Counted from the first letter of the stretch, positions 1-8,190 are shown. The stretch: DNA of 27,621 bases from UMGS172 sp045587185 (GCA_045587185.1 JAZNBS010000007.1:1-27621); one strand, 5' to 3'. Program-made: numbers and translations. Notes: a model not told the origin generated them from the letters alone.

Positions 1-448
1 TGCCTTGTTTTATGGCATAGCCGAGGGCAATTTTGGTTCCGCTTTTGCGAGTGGTTGGTGCATTGGATTCATCATAATAGACAATGCAAAAATGGCTGTT
101 GTTTATCATCTCATAGTTGCGCTCAACATAAGACGCTCTGCCTGAATTCATTATTCTTTCGGGGTAATAGGTATCCTCATAGATTTTTGAAAGATATTCT
201 TTATAATCGTCACTTATATACGGATATTCCGCCCGCACATAGACCCGTTTTATGTGCGGATACTTTTCTTTTATTTTGGTCACAAGTTCGAGGCACAGGC
301 CATTAAATCGACTTTTACTCCCGAAAAGAAATGTATCGACTTGTTTCTCAACAATTAGTTTCTCAATTATTTCAATAAGTTTTGATTTTAGTTCTTGTGT
401 TTCGTTTATCTTTCTATGACCGAAAAAGCAACAAGTTTTATCTTTCAT
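1..448 (-). CDS. SLOG/DUF1273-like protein, C-terminus cut by window edge
   Basis: The leftward frame begins at ATG 448, after a GGGGGTG ribosome binding site, and runs off the left edge; 149 residues are visible. It opens MKDKTCCFFGHRKI and continues with a VDTFLFGSKSRFN segment. That layout, with a CCFFGHR strand-loop near the N-terminus and then an F-G-(S/N)-x-G/R-F-(D/N) loop, matches the Rossmann-like SLOG nucleotide-binding superfamily (DUF1273 group). A later FCIVYYDE strand fits the next beta strand of that fold. No signal peptide or membrane segment is visible. Members bind nucleotide-derived ligands or are of unknown role, and I cannot give a substrate. A -10-like TATAAT lies at 480-485 on this strand, and a CGATATATCG palindrome sits just after it at 468-477. 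The gene is therefore probably repressed by the divergent XRE protein. Fold assignment is fairly secure; function is not known. Confidence 0.7.
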   Translation of the reverse strand, partial: MKDKTCCFFGHRKINETQELKSKLIEIIEKLIVEKQVDTFLFGSKSRFNGLCLELVTKIKEKYPHIKRVYVRAEYPYISDDYKEYLSKIYEDTYYPERIMNSGRASYVERNYEMINNSHFCIVYYDESNAPTTRKSGTKIALGYAIKQG

Positions 449-467
449 ATGTTCACCCCCCTGTGTG

Positions 468-563
468 CGATATATCGTAATTATAACACAAAAGTTTCAA
501 CTTTGCGATATGTCCCACACGATATATCGAATATTTTTATAAAATTATATTAACGATATATCG
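468..563. promoter_or_regulatory. Divergent control region with three CGATATATCG operators
   Basis: The perfect 10-bp palindrome CGATATATCG occurs at 468-477, 520-529 and 554-563. The last copy extends to 12 bp, ACGATATATCGT, at 553-564. A degenerate copy, CGATATGTCC, lies at 506-515. The outer copies sit between a promoter-like element and the start of each divergent gene: the TATAAT of the leftward gene at 480-485, and the ribosome binding site of the rightward gene just after 563. This placement is typical of repressor sites. The natural candidate for binding is the small XRE protein encoded immediately to the right, which would make this an autoregulated pair. A further AAAGTTTCAACTTT palindrome lies at 491-504. 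Confidence 0.65.
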
Positions 564-577
564 TAGAGGTGGAAATT

Positions 578-820
578 ATGAATACTAAAAATGCTGTTGC
601 AAACCGTATTATTGAATTGTGTAATCAGAAAAATATCGCGATTAACGCTTTAGCAAATATGGCAGGAATTTCTCCGTCAACTCTTTACAGTGTCTTGAAC
701 GAGAAAAGCCAAAATCCCGGCATTGTTACTATTAAGAAGTTATGTGATGGTTTAGAAATTTCGCTCCGTGAGTTCTTCGATGACGATATTTTTGATGATA
801 TAGAGCAAGAAATTAAATAA
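578..820 (+). CDS. Small XRE/Cro-type HTH transcriptional regulator
   Basis: The 80-residue protein is almost entirely one helix-turn-helix domain. Helices span about residues 5-60, with the recognition region reading MAGISPSTLYSVLNEKS and the usual following helix IVTIKKLCDGL. The tail FFDDDIFDD is acidic. The frame is open from GTG 569, but ATG 578 is preferred because GAGGTGG at 566-572 lies correctly in front of it and would overlap the GTG. It diverges from the SLOG-like gene, and CGATATATCG palindromes fill the region between them. It is probably a repressor of itself and of that gene. Codon use is AT-rich compared with the housekeeping genes downstream, in keeping with an accessory origin. 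The HTH call is secure; its targets are inferred. Confidence 0.85.
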   Translation: MNTKNAVANRIIELCNQKNIAINALANMAGISPSTLYSVLNEKSQNPGIVTIKKLCDGLEISLREFFDDDIFDDIEQEIK

Positions 821-825
821 CATTT

Positions 826-925
826 TTATAACACAAAATTCTGGCATACATTGTAGTGGCGACCATCGGTCGTCCGCTTTTTAAGATTCTTGGCCATTTC
901 GTTGCTCAGATTGACCGTACAAATA
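826..925 (-). pseudogene. Possible IS110-type transposase C-terminal remnant
   Basis: The complementary strand has an open stretch of about 30 codons ending in TAA at 826-828, with no start codon. It reads in part EMAKNLKKRTTDGRHYNV. This resembles the basic, His-Tyr-containing segment near the C-terminus of IS110/IS116-family transposases, in which RHYNVA-like text precedes the final helix. The expected final helix is replaced by an unrelated short tail and a stop, and the upstream part is missing. If real, it is a decayed scrap of a mobile element beside the AT-rich SLOG/XRE pair. The match is short and from memory, so chance similarity is possible. A small hairpin, CGACC-ATC-GGTCG, lies inside it at 860-872. 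Confidence 0.3.
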
Positions 926-978
926 AAAATAAAAGTGGCTGTCTCACTTTTTCTTAGTGAGACAGCCACTTTTATTTT
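926..978. terminator. Perfect 23-bp inverted repeat, bidirectional terminator
   Basis: The arms at 926-948 and 956-978 are perfectly complementary, with a 7-base loop. The GC-rich core GTGGCTGTCTCACT is flanked by AAAATAAAA and TTTTATTTT, so each strand ends in a U-rich tract. It lies just after the AspRS gene, which reads leftwards, and would also stop transcripts from the XRE gene. Confidence 0.9.
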
Positions 979-994
979 ACTGACGTGATTTGAA

Positions 995-2368
995 TTACGG
1001 TCTTAAACGGTCGCGGTCACGCGGGAATGCGGTGGCCTGCTTGATATTGTCAAGACCCAAAATATTCTGAACGATTCGCTCAAGACCAAGACCCATACCG
1101 CCGTGGGGTGGCATACCGTACTTGTGCATTGTAAGGTAATCCTCAAACTCGGCAATATCCATCCCTCTTGCTTTCATTTTGGCAATCTGAATTTCATAAT
1201 CGTGGATACGCTGACCGCCTGTGGTAACCTCAAGACCGTTGAGCAACATATCAAAACTCAAGGTATACTCAGGGTTCTCAGGGTCTTCCATTGCGTAGAA
1301 CGGACGCTTGACGGTGGGGTAATGTGTAACAAATACGATGGGAGCATTGTATTCCTTAAGGAAGTATTCACCCAACCATTTTTCCTCTTCGGGGGCAAAG
1401 TCAGGCTCTTTCAAAGCGCGCTTTCCGTGTTCACCCGGATGGGCGTCGGCAAACAACTGCTTGGCCTCGGTAAACTTAATCTTGGGGAAAACGTTAAGTT
1501 CGGGCAATCTCTGGTCACGGCCAAGATACATCTCCAGTTCCTCGGCATACTGCTCGTTGAGAACCTTGAACATATATTGGAACATTCTTGCCTCAAGTTC
1601 CATCAAATCTTCAAAAGAGTTGATGAAGCCCATTTCAAGGTCAAGACCCTGAAACTCGTTGATATGTCGGTTGGTGCTGTATTTTTCGGCGCGGAAAACG
1701 GGACCAACGGTAAAGACTTTCTGAAAAACGCCGACCATTATCTGCTTATACATCTGAGGGCTTTGGTTGAGGTAGGCTTTCTTGCCGAAATAGTCAACCT
1801 CAAACATATCGGCACCGCCCTCTGCACCCGATTCGACCATCTTCGGGGGGACAAATTCAGTGAAGCCTTCCTCACGCAGGAATGAACGGAAGGCATACTG
1901 AACACCGTCTGCAATCTTTAAAATCGCGCGGATTTTGGGGTTGCGCAACGAAACAATTCGGTTATCAAGCAGAGTGTTGAGGTTGAGCTTGTCCATTTTC
2001 TTATCGTTACCAATTTCAACGGGCGGGACCTCTGCCTTGCCGGAAATACGGGTCATTCCGTCAATGCGGATGTCAAATCCCAGACGGCTACGTTCCTCAA
2101 CGATGAGTGTGCCGTCAACGGTTACGCACTCCTCAACCGAGAAATCCGAAAGGTCAACGTTGGACTTGCCCTCTTCCCAAATGCACTGAAAACACATACG
2201 CGCAGTGCGGATGATGACAAATGCAAATCCGCTCATTTCACGGATACGGTGAATAGTGCCCTTAACTTTAACCTTATCGCCGTCTTTGATAGTGCCGTTT
2301 TTAAAGCCGTCAATAACATAGGCAATTTCGGTTGTGTCAAGCCTTCTTTCGGTGTTTAGAAATTCCAT
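995..2368 (-). CDS. aspS: Aspartyl-tRNA synthetase, archaeal-type (AspS2)
   Basis: The 457-residue class II aminoacyl-tRNA synthetase charges tRNA with aspartate in the cytoplasm. An N-terminal OB-fold anticodon-binding domain covers about residues 15-115. The catalytic domain follows, with motif 2 at 225-246 (FRAEKYSTNRHINEF) and motif 3 near the C-terminus (GMGLGLERIVQNILG, then FPRDRDRLRP). The text around motif 2 and the short length without the bacterial GAD insertion separate it from standard bacterial AspRS (about 590 residues) and from AsnRS. It belongs to the archaeal-type AspS2 group. In bacteria this group is often non-discriminating and makes Asp-tRNA(Asn) for GatCAB amidation; specificity cannot be read here. 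ATG 2368 follows GGAGG with good spacing. A CTGAAATTTCAG palindrome lies in the leader at 2384-2395 and a TATAAT at 2399-2404, so it may have its own promoter besides read-through from the upstream genes. Confidence 0.93.
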   Translation of the reverse strand: MEFLNTERRLDTTEIAYVIDGFKNGTIKDGDKVKVKGTIHRIREMSGFAFVIIRTARMCFQCIWEEGKSNVDLSDFSVEECVTVDGTLIVEERSRLGFDIRIDGMTRISGKAEVPPVEIGNDKKMDKLNLNTLLDNRIVSLRNPKIRAILKIADGVQYAFRSFLREEGFTEFVPPKMVESGAEGGADMFEVDYFGKKAYLNQSPQMYKQIMVGVFQKVFTVGPVFRAEKYSTNRHINEFQGLDLEMGFINSFEDLMELEARMFQYMFKVLNEQYAEELEMYLGRDQRLPELNVFPKIKFTEAKQLFADAHPGEHGKRALKEPDFAPEEEKWLGEYFLKEYNAPIVFVTHYPTVKRPFYAMEDPENPEYTLSFDMLLNGLEVTTGGQRIHDYEIQIAKMKARGMDIAEFEDYLTMHKYGMPPHGGMGLGLERIVQNILGLDNIKQATAFPRDRDRLRP

Positions 2369-2468
2369 TTATATTCCTCCAGACTGAAATTTCAGAGTAT
2401 TATATTGAAAATTTGCGCGGTGCTTGGCCAAACAGCCATCGCAACGCTTAAACTGACAACAATCTTCA

Positions 2469-2984
2469 TCAGGTTTCGTCGGTTTCAGAACTTGAATGGG
2501 TCTGAAACGATTCGTTTGTGGATTCAACCGAAGAAATTGATGGGGTTTCTTCAGAAGACGCTTCGGTCGAACTCGATTCCTCGGAAGTTACAGTGTTGGT
2601 CGAAGTTGTACCGTTGCTCGCGGTCTGAGATGTTGTGTCAGACGGTTTGCTTGAGGTGGTTGCACTGCTTGAGGTATCCGTTCTGCTTGATGTGGCCGCG
2701 GCACTCGATGTACTGTCGGGCCGTTGTGTTGAACTCTGCTCACTGCTTAAGGTCGAGTTCTGCTTTGAACTTGCGTCCTGAGTGTTCGATGGGGTACTTT
2801 CAACAGAACCTGTTTTGGTTTCAGAAGAGCCGTTATCAGACACGGTGGACTGTGAACCCGAGGCCGAGTTCAAAGGAAGACTGCCGTCATCGTGGAAGAC
2901 GAGTGCGGCAACTAAAAATATAGCCGAGACAAGGATGGAGCAAATAAGAACTGCATAGATAATTTTTCGGTTCATTGAAAACAT
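2469..2984 (-). CDS. Ser/Thr-rich membrane-anchored extracellular protein
   Basis: The protein has 171 residues from ATG 2984, which follows GGAAGGTG. A longer frame upstream exists but has no ribosome binding site. The first residues, MFSMNRK, are followed by a hydrophobic segment (about residues 7-30) that acts as a membrane anchor or uncleaved signal. No lipobox cysteine in the usual context is seen. The rest, about 130 residues, is low-complexity Ser/Thr with some Glu, Gln and Asn, and has no recognisable domain. Such tails are usually extended wall-spanning or glycosylated stalks. It starts 20 bases after the preceding Ser-rich lipoprotein gene, so the two are probably one transcript and may be diverged duplicates. 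No function can be assigned. Confidence 0.7.
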   Translation of the reverse strand: MFSMNRKIIYAVLICSILVSAIFLVAALVFHDDGSLPLNSASGSQSTVSDNGSSETKTGSVESTPSNTQDASSKQNSTLSSEQSSTQRPDSTSSAAATSSRTDTSSSATTSSKPSDTTSQTASNGTTSTNTVTSEESSSTEASSEETPSISSVESTNESFQTHSSSETDET

Positions 2985-3004
2985 ATTTTCACCTTCCGAT
3001 TTTA

Positions 3005-3406
3005 TTATTCTGGGAAATCTACCCAACTTTCATATCCTTGGTCTTTATCATATGACGATGTAGCGTTGCTGTTCGTGTCGTTGGTGCTTGACTGTGAGGA
3101 ACTCACGCCGTTGGATGACGTATTGGACGAAACGGTTGCAGATGAGGTGCTTTCGGTCTTGTCTCCACTGCTTTGCACAGAACTGTTGCCCGTATCTTCA
3201 GAGCCAACGCTGATACTAATGTCACCCCACAGTTCCTCTTCTTCAGAGGACAGGCTTTGGGTGGACGAGGAGTCAGCATTAACCGTTCCGCTTTCCGAAC
3301 TCGAGGGTTTTGAATTTGGGCTTTCGACCGCTTTTTCCTCTTTGCAAGCCACAAAAACGGTTAAAATAAACATCATTATCAAAAGAATTACGGTAAGTTT
3401 TTTCAT
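3005..3406 (-). CDS. Ser-rich lipoprotein of unknown function
   Basis: The 133-residue protein has a classical lipoprotein signal: MKKLTV, a hydrophobic run, then FVACKEE with the candidate lipidated cysteine at residue 21. The mature part is low-complexity Ser/Thr/Asn/Glu, with a slightly more structured EEELWGDISISVGSE segment near residues 56-70 and a C-terminal YESWVDFPE. It would be tethered to the outer face of the membrane. ATG 3406 follows AAAGGA, and a consensus-like promoter lies 30-60 bases upstream. The next gene downstream has the same style of composition. No family is recognised, and the biased composition makes similarity searches unreliable. Confidence 0.75.
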   Translation of the reverse strand: MKKLTVILLIMMFILTVFVACKEEKAVESPNSKPSSSESGTVNADSSSTQSLSSEEEELWGDISISVGSEDTGNSSVQSSGDKTESTSSATVSSNTSSNGVSSSQSSTNDTNSNATSSYDKDQGYESWVDFPE

Positions 3407-3437
3407 AAAAGCGTCCTTTCATTTGCATACACTACTA

Positions 3438-3466
3438 ACTATACCATAAAACAACGGTTTTGTCAA
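3438..3466 (-). promoter_or_regulatory. Sigma-A promoter for the Ser-rich protein genes
   Basis: On the complementary strand TTGACA (3461-3466), a 17-base spacer and TATAGT (3438-3443) make a near-consensus promoter. It points leftwards at the lipoprotein start at 3406, giving a leader of about 25 bases. Confidence 0.85.
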
Positions 3467-3535
3467 AGTGTTTTTGTGTCGAAATATGATGTGATATTCC
3501 GGTCGTAAAAAGAGGTGAAAAGTGTTAAAAAAGGC

Positions 3536-3564
3536 TTGAAAACACGGTTATAAAATGTTATAAA
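3536..3564 (+). promoter_or_regulatory. Sigma-A promoter for the galactosidase genes
   Basis: TTGAAA (3536-3541), a 17-base spacer and TATAAA (3559-3564) point rightwards at the GH36 gene, whose ATG is at 3615. I see no clear catabolite-repression (cre) site nearby. Confidence 0.7.
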
Positions 3565-3614
3565 TATTATGTATAAGTGTGCGCAGTGCACAATCGCGTT
3601 CAAGGAGTGTTGAT

Positions 3615-5798
3615 ATGATAAAATTCAGCGAAAAAACAAATACATTCAAACTTGATACACAAAACACCAGTTATGTCATCGGTATGACATCGGTCGGCCA
3701 TTTGTTGCATCTTTATTGGGGCGCAAAACTGCCTTCAACTGCCGACGTTGACCAATATATTCCGATACAAAACAAACCGTTGTCCCCCTGTGACAACGGC
3801 ATTGGAAATTGGTCGACCAACGTTGCCAGAATGGAATATCCTACCCACGGCAGTACAGACCTTAGAACACCCGCGTTCCAATGTACCTTTGACGACGGTT
3901 CGGCGTGTCCTCAATTAAGATATGTCGGTTACAGAATTTATAAGGGCAAAGAGAAATTAAACGGTCTGCCCTCGGTTTATTGCGAAAAAGACGATGCCGT
4001 TGACACACTTGAAATTGAACTTCTGGATGGTCCTAAAGATCTCCACATATATCTTTCATATTCGGTTTTTGAAGAGTATGATGTTATAACCCGTAGCGTC
4101 CGTGTGGAGAATAAAGGTCCTAAGTGCAAAATAAACTCCTGTTTAAGCGCCAGTGTGGACATACCTGAAGGCAGTAATTACGACTTTTTGCACCTTGACG
4201 GTTGTTGGGCACGTGAGCGCCATCCTGCTCGCAATCCCGTTTTCTGCGGCACACAGTATGTGGATATGAAAAACGGCGCAAGCGGTCACTATCACAACCC
4301 GTTTATCTGCTTCCCTGAGCATAATGCCGATGAGAAAAACGGAAACGTTTACAGCATGGGTGTTCTTTGGAGTGGCGAGTTTATTGGCGGTGCACAGTTA
4401 GACAGTTATGATACTTTACGCGCATTCATCGGTGTCAACAACTTTGGCTTTGGCTATACACTTGAAACAGACGGCGTATTCCAAAGTCCCGAAGCCGTAC
4501 TTGTTTTCTCCGAAAACGGATTGGGCGGTATGTCGAGAATTTGGCACAAGGTTGTTCGCGAGCGTATCTGCCGCAGCAAATTCCGTGATATTGAGCGTTA
4601 TGCTCTCATTAACAACTGGGAGGCTACATATTTTAACTTCACGGTTGAAAAACTTTCGGCTATTGCCGACCGCGCAAAGGATATCGGTCTTGACCTGCTC
4701 GTACTTGATGACGGTTGGTTTGGTCTCCGTAATGACGATTTCACGGGTCTTGGTGACTGGTTTGTTAACCGCAACAAATTGCCCGAGGGACTCGACGGAC
4801 TTGCCAACGAAATCAACAAGCGCGGTATGAAATTCGGCCTTTGGTTTGAACCTGAAATGATGTCTCCAAAAGGCTGTCAGTTGTTTGAGAAGCATCCCGA
4901 TTGGGCGTTGCACATTAACGGACGTGAAAATTCTCTGGGTCGTAATCAACTTACTCTCGACTTATCAAGAGATGATGTCTGTGACTATATAATTAAGGCT
5001 GTTTCCGATGTTTTAAAAAGTGCCAACATCGAATACGTCAAATGGGATATGAACCGCTATATGACCGAGGTCGGCTCGGATAAATTGCCGCCCGAACGAC
5101 AGTCAGAGGTTAAATTCCGCTATATGTTAGGACTCTACCGTATACTTGAAGAATTGACGGCCAAATTCCCCAATGTACTGTTTGAGTCGTGTGCTTCAGG
5201 CGGAGGACGCTTTGACCTTGGTATGCTTTACTATATGCCGCAGACATGGACAAGTGATGACACCGATGCTATTGAACGTCTTTATATTCAACACGGCACA
5301 AGTATGTGCTACCCCTATTCGTCAATGGGCGCGCACGTTTCGGTTTGCCCGAATCACCAAGTCGGCCGAAACACTCCTTTAAAAACTCGCGGATTGGTTG
5401 CATTGCCCGGTCAGTTCGGCTTTGAACTTGACCTTTCTAAAATGACCGAGAACGAATTAGCCGAAGCAAAACGTCTGGTCGGTCTTTATAAAGAACTTGG
5501 ACCCATCTTCCACCGCGGAGACCTTTACCGTATTGACAACCCGATGGAAGGAAAGTTTGCGTCGATGAACTTTGTGTCGGAGGACAAAAACACCGTTGTG
5601 CTTTTGCGCTACGTAATTGCCACAAACCCATCATGCAAGTTTAAATACACCAAATTGCAGGGACTCGAGCCCAATGCCAATTACATCTGCCGTGAAAATG
5701 GCAAAACCTACAGCGGTGCAATGCTGATGAACGTCGGTATTGCCTGGGAATATAAGTACGATTACGAAAGTGAAATGCTTGTTTTCCAAAAAACTTAA
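3615..5798 (+). CDS. Alpha-galactosidase, GH36
   Basis: The 727-residue protein matches the full length of GH36 alpha-galactosidases, which release terminal alpha-1,6-galactose from melibiose, raffinose and related glycans. The N-terminal beta-supersandwich covers about residues 1-330 and the catalytic barrel about 335-640. The barrel contains LLVLDDGWFG, KFGLWFEPEMMSP, the nucleophile motif YVKWDMNR (Asp478) and the acid/base motif TWTSDDTDA (Asp548). The C-terminal beta domain finishes the protein. No signal peptide is visible, so it should act on imported sugars in the cytoplasm. ATG 3615 follows AAGGAG at 3603-3608; the GTG further upstream at 3579 has no binding site. The GH2 gene follows after 25 bases with no terminator between, so they form an operon. 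Confidence 0.95.
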   Translation: MIKFSEKTNTFKLDTQNTSYVIGMTSVGHLLHLYWGAKLPSTADVDQYIPIQNKPLSPCDNGIGNWSTNVARMEYPTHGSTDLRTPAFQCTFDDGSACPQLRYVGYRIYKGKEKLNGLPSVYCEKDDAVDTLEIELLDGPKDLHIYLSYSVFEEYDVITRSVRVENKGPKCKINSCLSASVDIPEGSNYDFLHLDGCWARERHPARNPVFCGTQYVDMKNGASGHYHNPFICFPEHNADEKNGNVYSMGVLWSGEFIGGAQLDSYDTLRAFIGVNNFGFGYTLETDGVFQSPEAVLVFSENGLGGMSRIWHKVVRERICRSKFRDIERYALINNWEATYFNFTVEKLSAIADRAKDIGLDLLVLDDGWFGLRNDDFTGLGDWFVNRNKLPEGLDGLANEINKRGMKFGLWFEPEMMSPKGCQLFEKHPDWALHINGRENSLGRNQLTLDLSRDDVCDYIIKAVSDVLKSANIEYVKWDMNRYMTEVGSDKLPPERQSEVKFRYMLGLYRILEELTAKFPNVLFESCASGGGRFDLGMLYYMPQTWTSDDTDAIERLYIQHGTSMCYPYSSMGAHVSVCPNHQVGRNTPLKTRGLVALPGQFGFELDLSKMTENELAEAKRLVGLYKELGPIFHRGDLYRIDNPMEGKFASMNFVSEDKNTVVLLRYVIATNPSCKFKYTKLQGLEPNANYICRENGKTYSGAMLMNVGIAWEYKYDYESEMLVFQKT

Positions 5799-5823
5799 AA
5801 GATTACATTAAGAGGTGTTAAGT

Positions 5824-8181
5824 ATGCGTACAAAAGAAAGATTTATGGAAAACTGGCGCTTTTTTGAGGGCGATGTTGAAACAAGTCGACTGCCTTTTTC
5901 CAAAGGTCCCTTGTACTGTCACGCCAAGGCCGAGATTGCGCAGATAGGGCCTGCCAGCCGTAATTATAATGACAACAACACTTGGAATCCTCCCACAAAG
6001 TGCAACAACTACCTTAACTGGAAGACGGTAACTCTACCCCACGATTATGTTGTTGACAAGATTCCCAATCAAGAACTTAATGAGGGTCTTGGATTCCTCG
6101 ACGGCGGTAATGCCTGGTACCGTAGGGGCTTTAAAATAAGCGAAGAGGACAGGGGTAAGAGAATATCCGTGTACTTTGAGGGCGTTACCAACTGCTGTAC
6201 CGTATACGTGAACTCCTGTCTTGCCAAGCGCAATTTCTGCGGATATGTACCTTTTGAGGTCGATATTACCGACTACTTGTACTACGGTGATGAGCCCAAC
6301 GTAATAGCAGTTCACATTGATAACTCAAGCCATGAGGGTTGGTGGTATGACGGTGGCGGTATCTACCGTAACGTGTGGCTTATTAAAACCGATATGGTAT
6401 CGGTTGACACGTGGGGTGTCTATGTTGCGCCCAAGAAGATAAGCGATACCGAGTGGGAGGTACCTATTGAAACTACCGTCAGAAACGACGATTTTAAAAA
6501 CCATCGTGTAGCCGTTAAAAATGAGATTCTGGATGAGGACGGCAATGTTGTTGCCGAGGTTACCAATAATCTCAATGTTGCCTTAAAGTATAAGGCCGTT
6601 CTTAACCAAAAGGTTACTGTAACCAATCCAAGACTTTGGGATTGCGAAAACCCCAATCTCTACTACTGCCGTACCACAATTTACCGTGGCAACCGTGCCG
6701 TTGATGAGGTTCGCAACCATTTTGGATTCAGAACTATCCGCTTTGATGCCAACAAGGGTTTCTTCCTCAACGATAAGCACGTTATTATCAAGGGTGTCTG
6801 CAGTCATGAGGACTACGGTCTGCAAGGCAAAGCTGTTTTTGACCGAATCAAGAGATACCGCATCAAACTGTTCAAGGGTATGGGAGCCAATGCATACCGA
6901 ACCTCACACTACTCTCACAGCGATCAGACTATGGATGAACTTGACCGTCAGGGTATGCTCGTTATGGACGAGACCCGATGGTTCGGCACCTGTGACGAAT
7001 ATCTCGACCAGCTTGAGACTCTTGTGAAAAAGGACAGAAACCGTCCCGGTGTCATTATGTGGTCTATATTCAATGAGGAGAGACTTGCCGCAACCGAACT
7101 TGGTCTCCGTTTTGCCGAAAGAATGTCGGCCGTTGTCCGCCGTCTTGACCCAACCCGTCCCATAACCAGCGCAAGCGATGCTAACCCTGAGACCGTCAAG
7201 TGCTTTGTCGCTCAGGACATCGCAGGTCTTAACTATAATCTTCAGAACTTTGACGCATTGCATAAAAAGTTCCCCAATATGCCCATCTTCTCGTCGGAAA
7301 ACTGTGCAACCGGCACTACCCGCGGTTGGTATTATGACGATTCTCCCAAGCATGCGTTCATAAACGCTTGGGACCATGATACCAACACTTGGTTCAAAGG
7401 CCGTGAGGGCACATGGAAGTTCCTTATGGAGCGCGAGTGGATAGCAGGAGGATATCAATGGGCGGCAACCGAGCATCGCGGTGAGGCAGTATGGCCCAGA
7501 CTTTGCTCACAGTCGGGCGCCCTTGACCTTTATCTGCAAAAGAAGGACGCATGGTATCAGAACAAGTCGCTGTGGTGTGATGAGCCGATGGTACATATCC
7601 TACCCCATTGGAATCTTAAAGGTCGCGAGGGTGAAGAAATTCCCGTTTGGGTATACACCAACTGCGAAGAGGTTGAACTTTTCTATAACGGTCAGTCTCA
7701 AGGAAGAAAGGCCATCGAAAAGTTCGGACACGGTGAGTGGACACTTGTCTATGCATCGGGCGAGGTGACTGCCAAGGGTTATATCGGCGGTAAAGAGGTT
7801 GCATCCGACCGCGTTGCCACCACAGGCAAACCCGTTGCGTTGAAACTTGAGATGCAGACCGAGGCATTGTTTGCAAGCAAGTGGGACTGTGCTGTTGTCC
7901 ACTGTTACTGTGTTGACGAAAACGGCAACAAGGTTCCCGATGCCGCGCCGATGGTACATTTCAACTGTACCGATAACGGCTATATCAGAGGAACAGGTTC
8001 CGATATCGCCGACCACACCTCAATGGCGTGTGCATCACGTCAGATGCGTGCGGGTGTTGTGGCCGCCGTTGTTCATTCCAACGGCACTGAGGGAATACTC
8101 AAGGTCTATGCCCACGCTGACGGACTTGAATCTGCCCGTCTTGAGATTGAGGTCACCAAACCCAACGATAAAATAAGATAA
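5824..8181 (+). CDS. GH2 beta-galactosidase-like glycoside hydrolase
   Basis: The 785-residue protein has GH2 architecture: an N-terminal jelly-roll sugar-binding domain (about 1-190), an immunoglobulin-like domain (about 190-300), a TIM barrel (about 300-590), and a C-terminal region (about 600-680) resembling DUF4982 (VWVYTNCEEVELFYNG), followed by a further beta domain. The acid/base is Glu418 in WSIFNEE and the probable nucleophile Glu492 in IFSSEN. Barrel signatures such as GVCSHEDYG and NAYRTSHYSHS are intact. GH2 with a DUF4982-type tail most often means beta-galactosidase, but beta-glucuronidase or another specificity cannot be excluded. There is no signal peptide. ATG 5824 follows AAGAGGTG; the frame is open from GTG 5815, which overlaps that site. 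It is the second gene of the pair with the GH36 enzyme, which suggests a substrate with both alpha- and beta-galactosyl ends. Confidence 0.93.
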   Translation: MRTKERFMENWRFFEGDVETSRLPFSKGPLYCHAKAEIAQIGPASRNYNDNNTWNPPTKCNNYLNWKTVTLPHDYVVDKIPNQELNEGLGFLDGGNAWYRRGFKISEEDRGKRISVYFEGVTNCCTVYVNSCLAKRNFCGYVPFEVDITDYLYYGDEPNVIAVHIDNSSHEGWWYDGGGIYRNVWLIKTDMVSVDTWGVYVAPKKISDTEWEVPIETTVRNDDFKNHRVAVKNEILDEDGNVVAEVTNNLNVALKYKAVLNQKVTVTNPRLWDCENPNLYYCRTTIYRGNRAVDEVRNHFGFRTIRFDANKGFFLNDKHVIIKGVCSHEDYGLQGKAVFDRIKRYRIKLFKGMGANAYRTSHYSHSDQTMDELDRQGMLVMDETRWFGTCDEYLDQLETLVKKDRNRPGVIMWSIFNEERLAATELGLRFAERMSAVVRRLDPTRPITSASDANPETVKCFVAQDIAGLNYNLQNFDALHKKFPNMPIFSSENCATGTTRGWYYDDSPKHAFINAWDHDTNTWFKGREGTWKFLMEREWIAGGYQWAATEHRGEAVWPRLCSQSGALDLYLQKKDAWYQNKSLWCDEPMVHILPHWNLKGREGEEIPVWVYTNCEEVELFYNGQSQGRKAIEKFGHGEWTLVYASGEVTAKGYIGGKEVASDRVATTGKPVALKLEMQTEALFASKWDCAVVHCYCVDENGNKVPDAAPMVHFNCTDNGYIRGTGSDIADHTSMACASRQMRAGVVAAVVHSNGTEGILKVYAHADGLESARLEIEVTKPNDKIR

Positions 8182-8190
8182 ACTTAAAGA

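Noticed and set aside
1..448. SLOG gene as part of a Thoeris system with the TIR gene
   Set aside because: The SLOG-like gene is about 22 kb from the TIR gene, is of the DUF1273 type and lacks the Sir2 or membrane part of ThsA; nothing links the two.
1103..1885. 260-codon open frame antisense to the AspRS gene
   Set aside because: It lies wholly over a well-conserved synthetase gene, has no binding site and no recognisable protein text; it is a by-product of codon bias.
2369..2468. T-box leader upstream of the AspRS gene
   Set aside because: The gap of 100 bases is too short and has no T-box sequence or terminator/antiterminator pair; only a 12-bp palindrome is seen.
6904..7476. 190-codon frame antisense to the GH2 gene
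   Set aside because: The GH2 catalytic motifs are on the other strand at the same place, and there is no start context.
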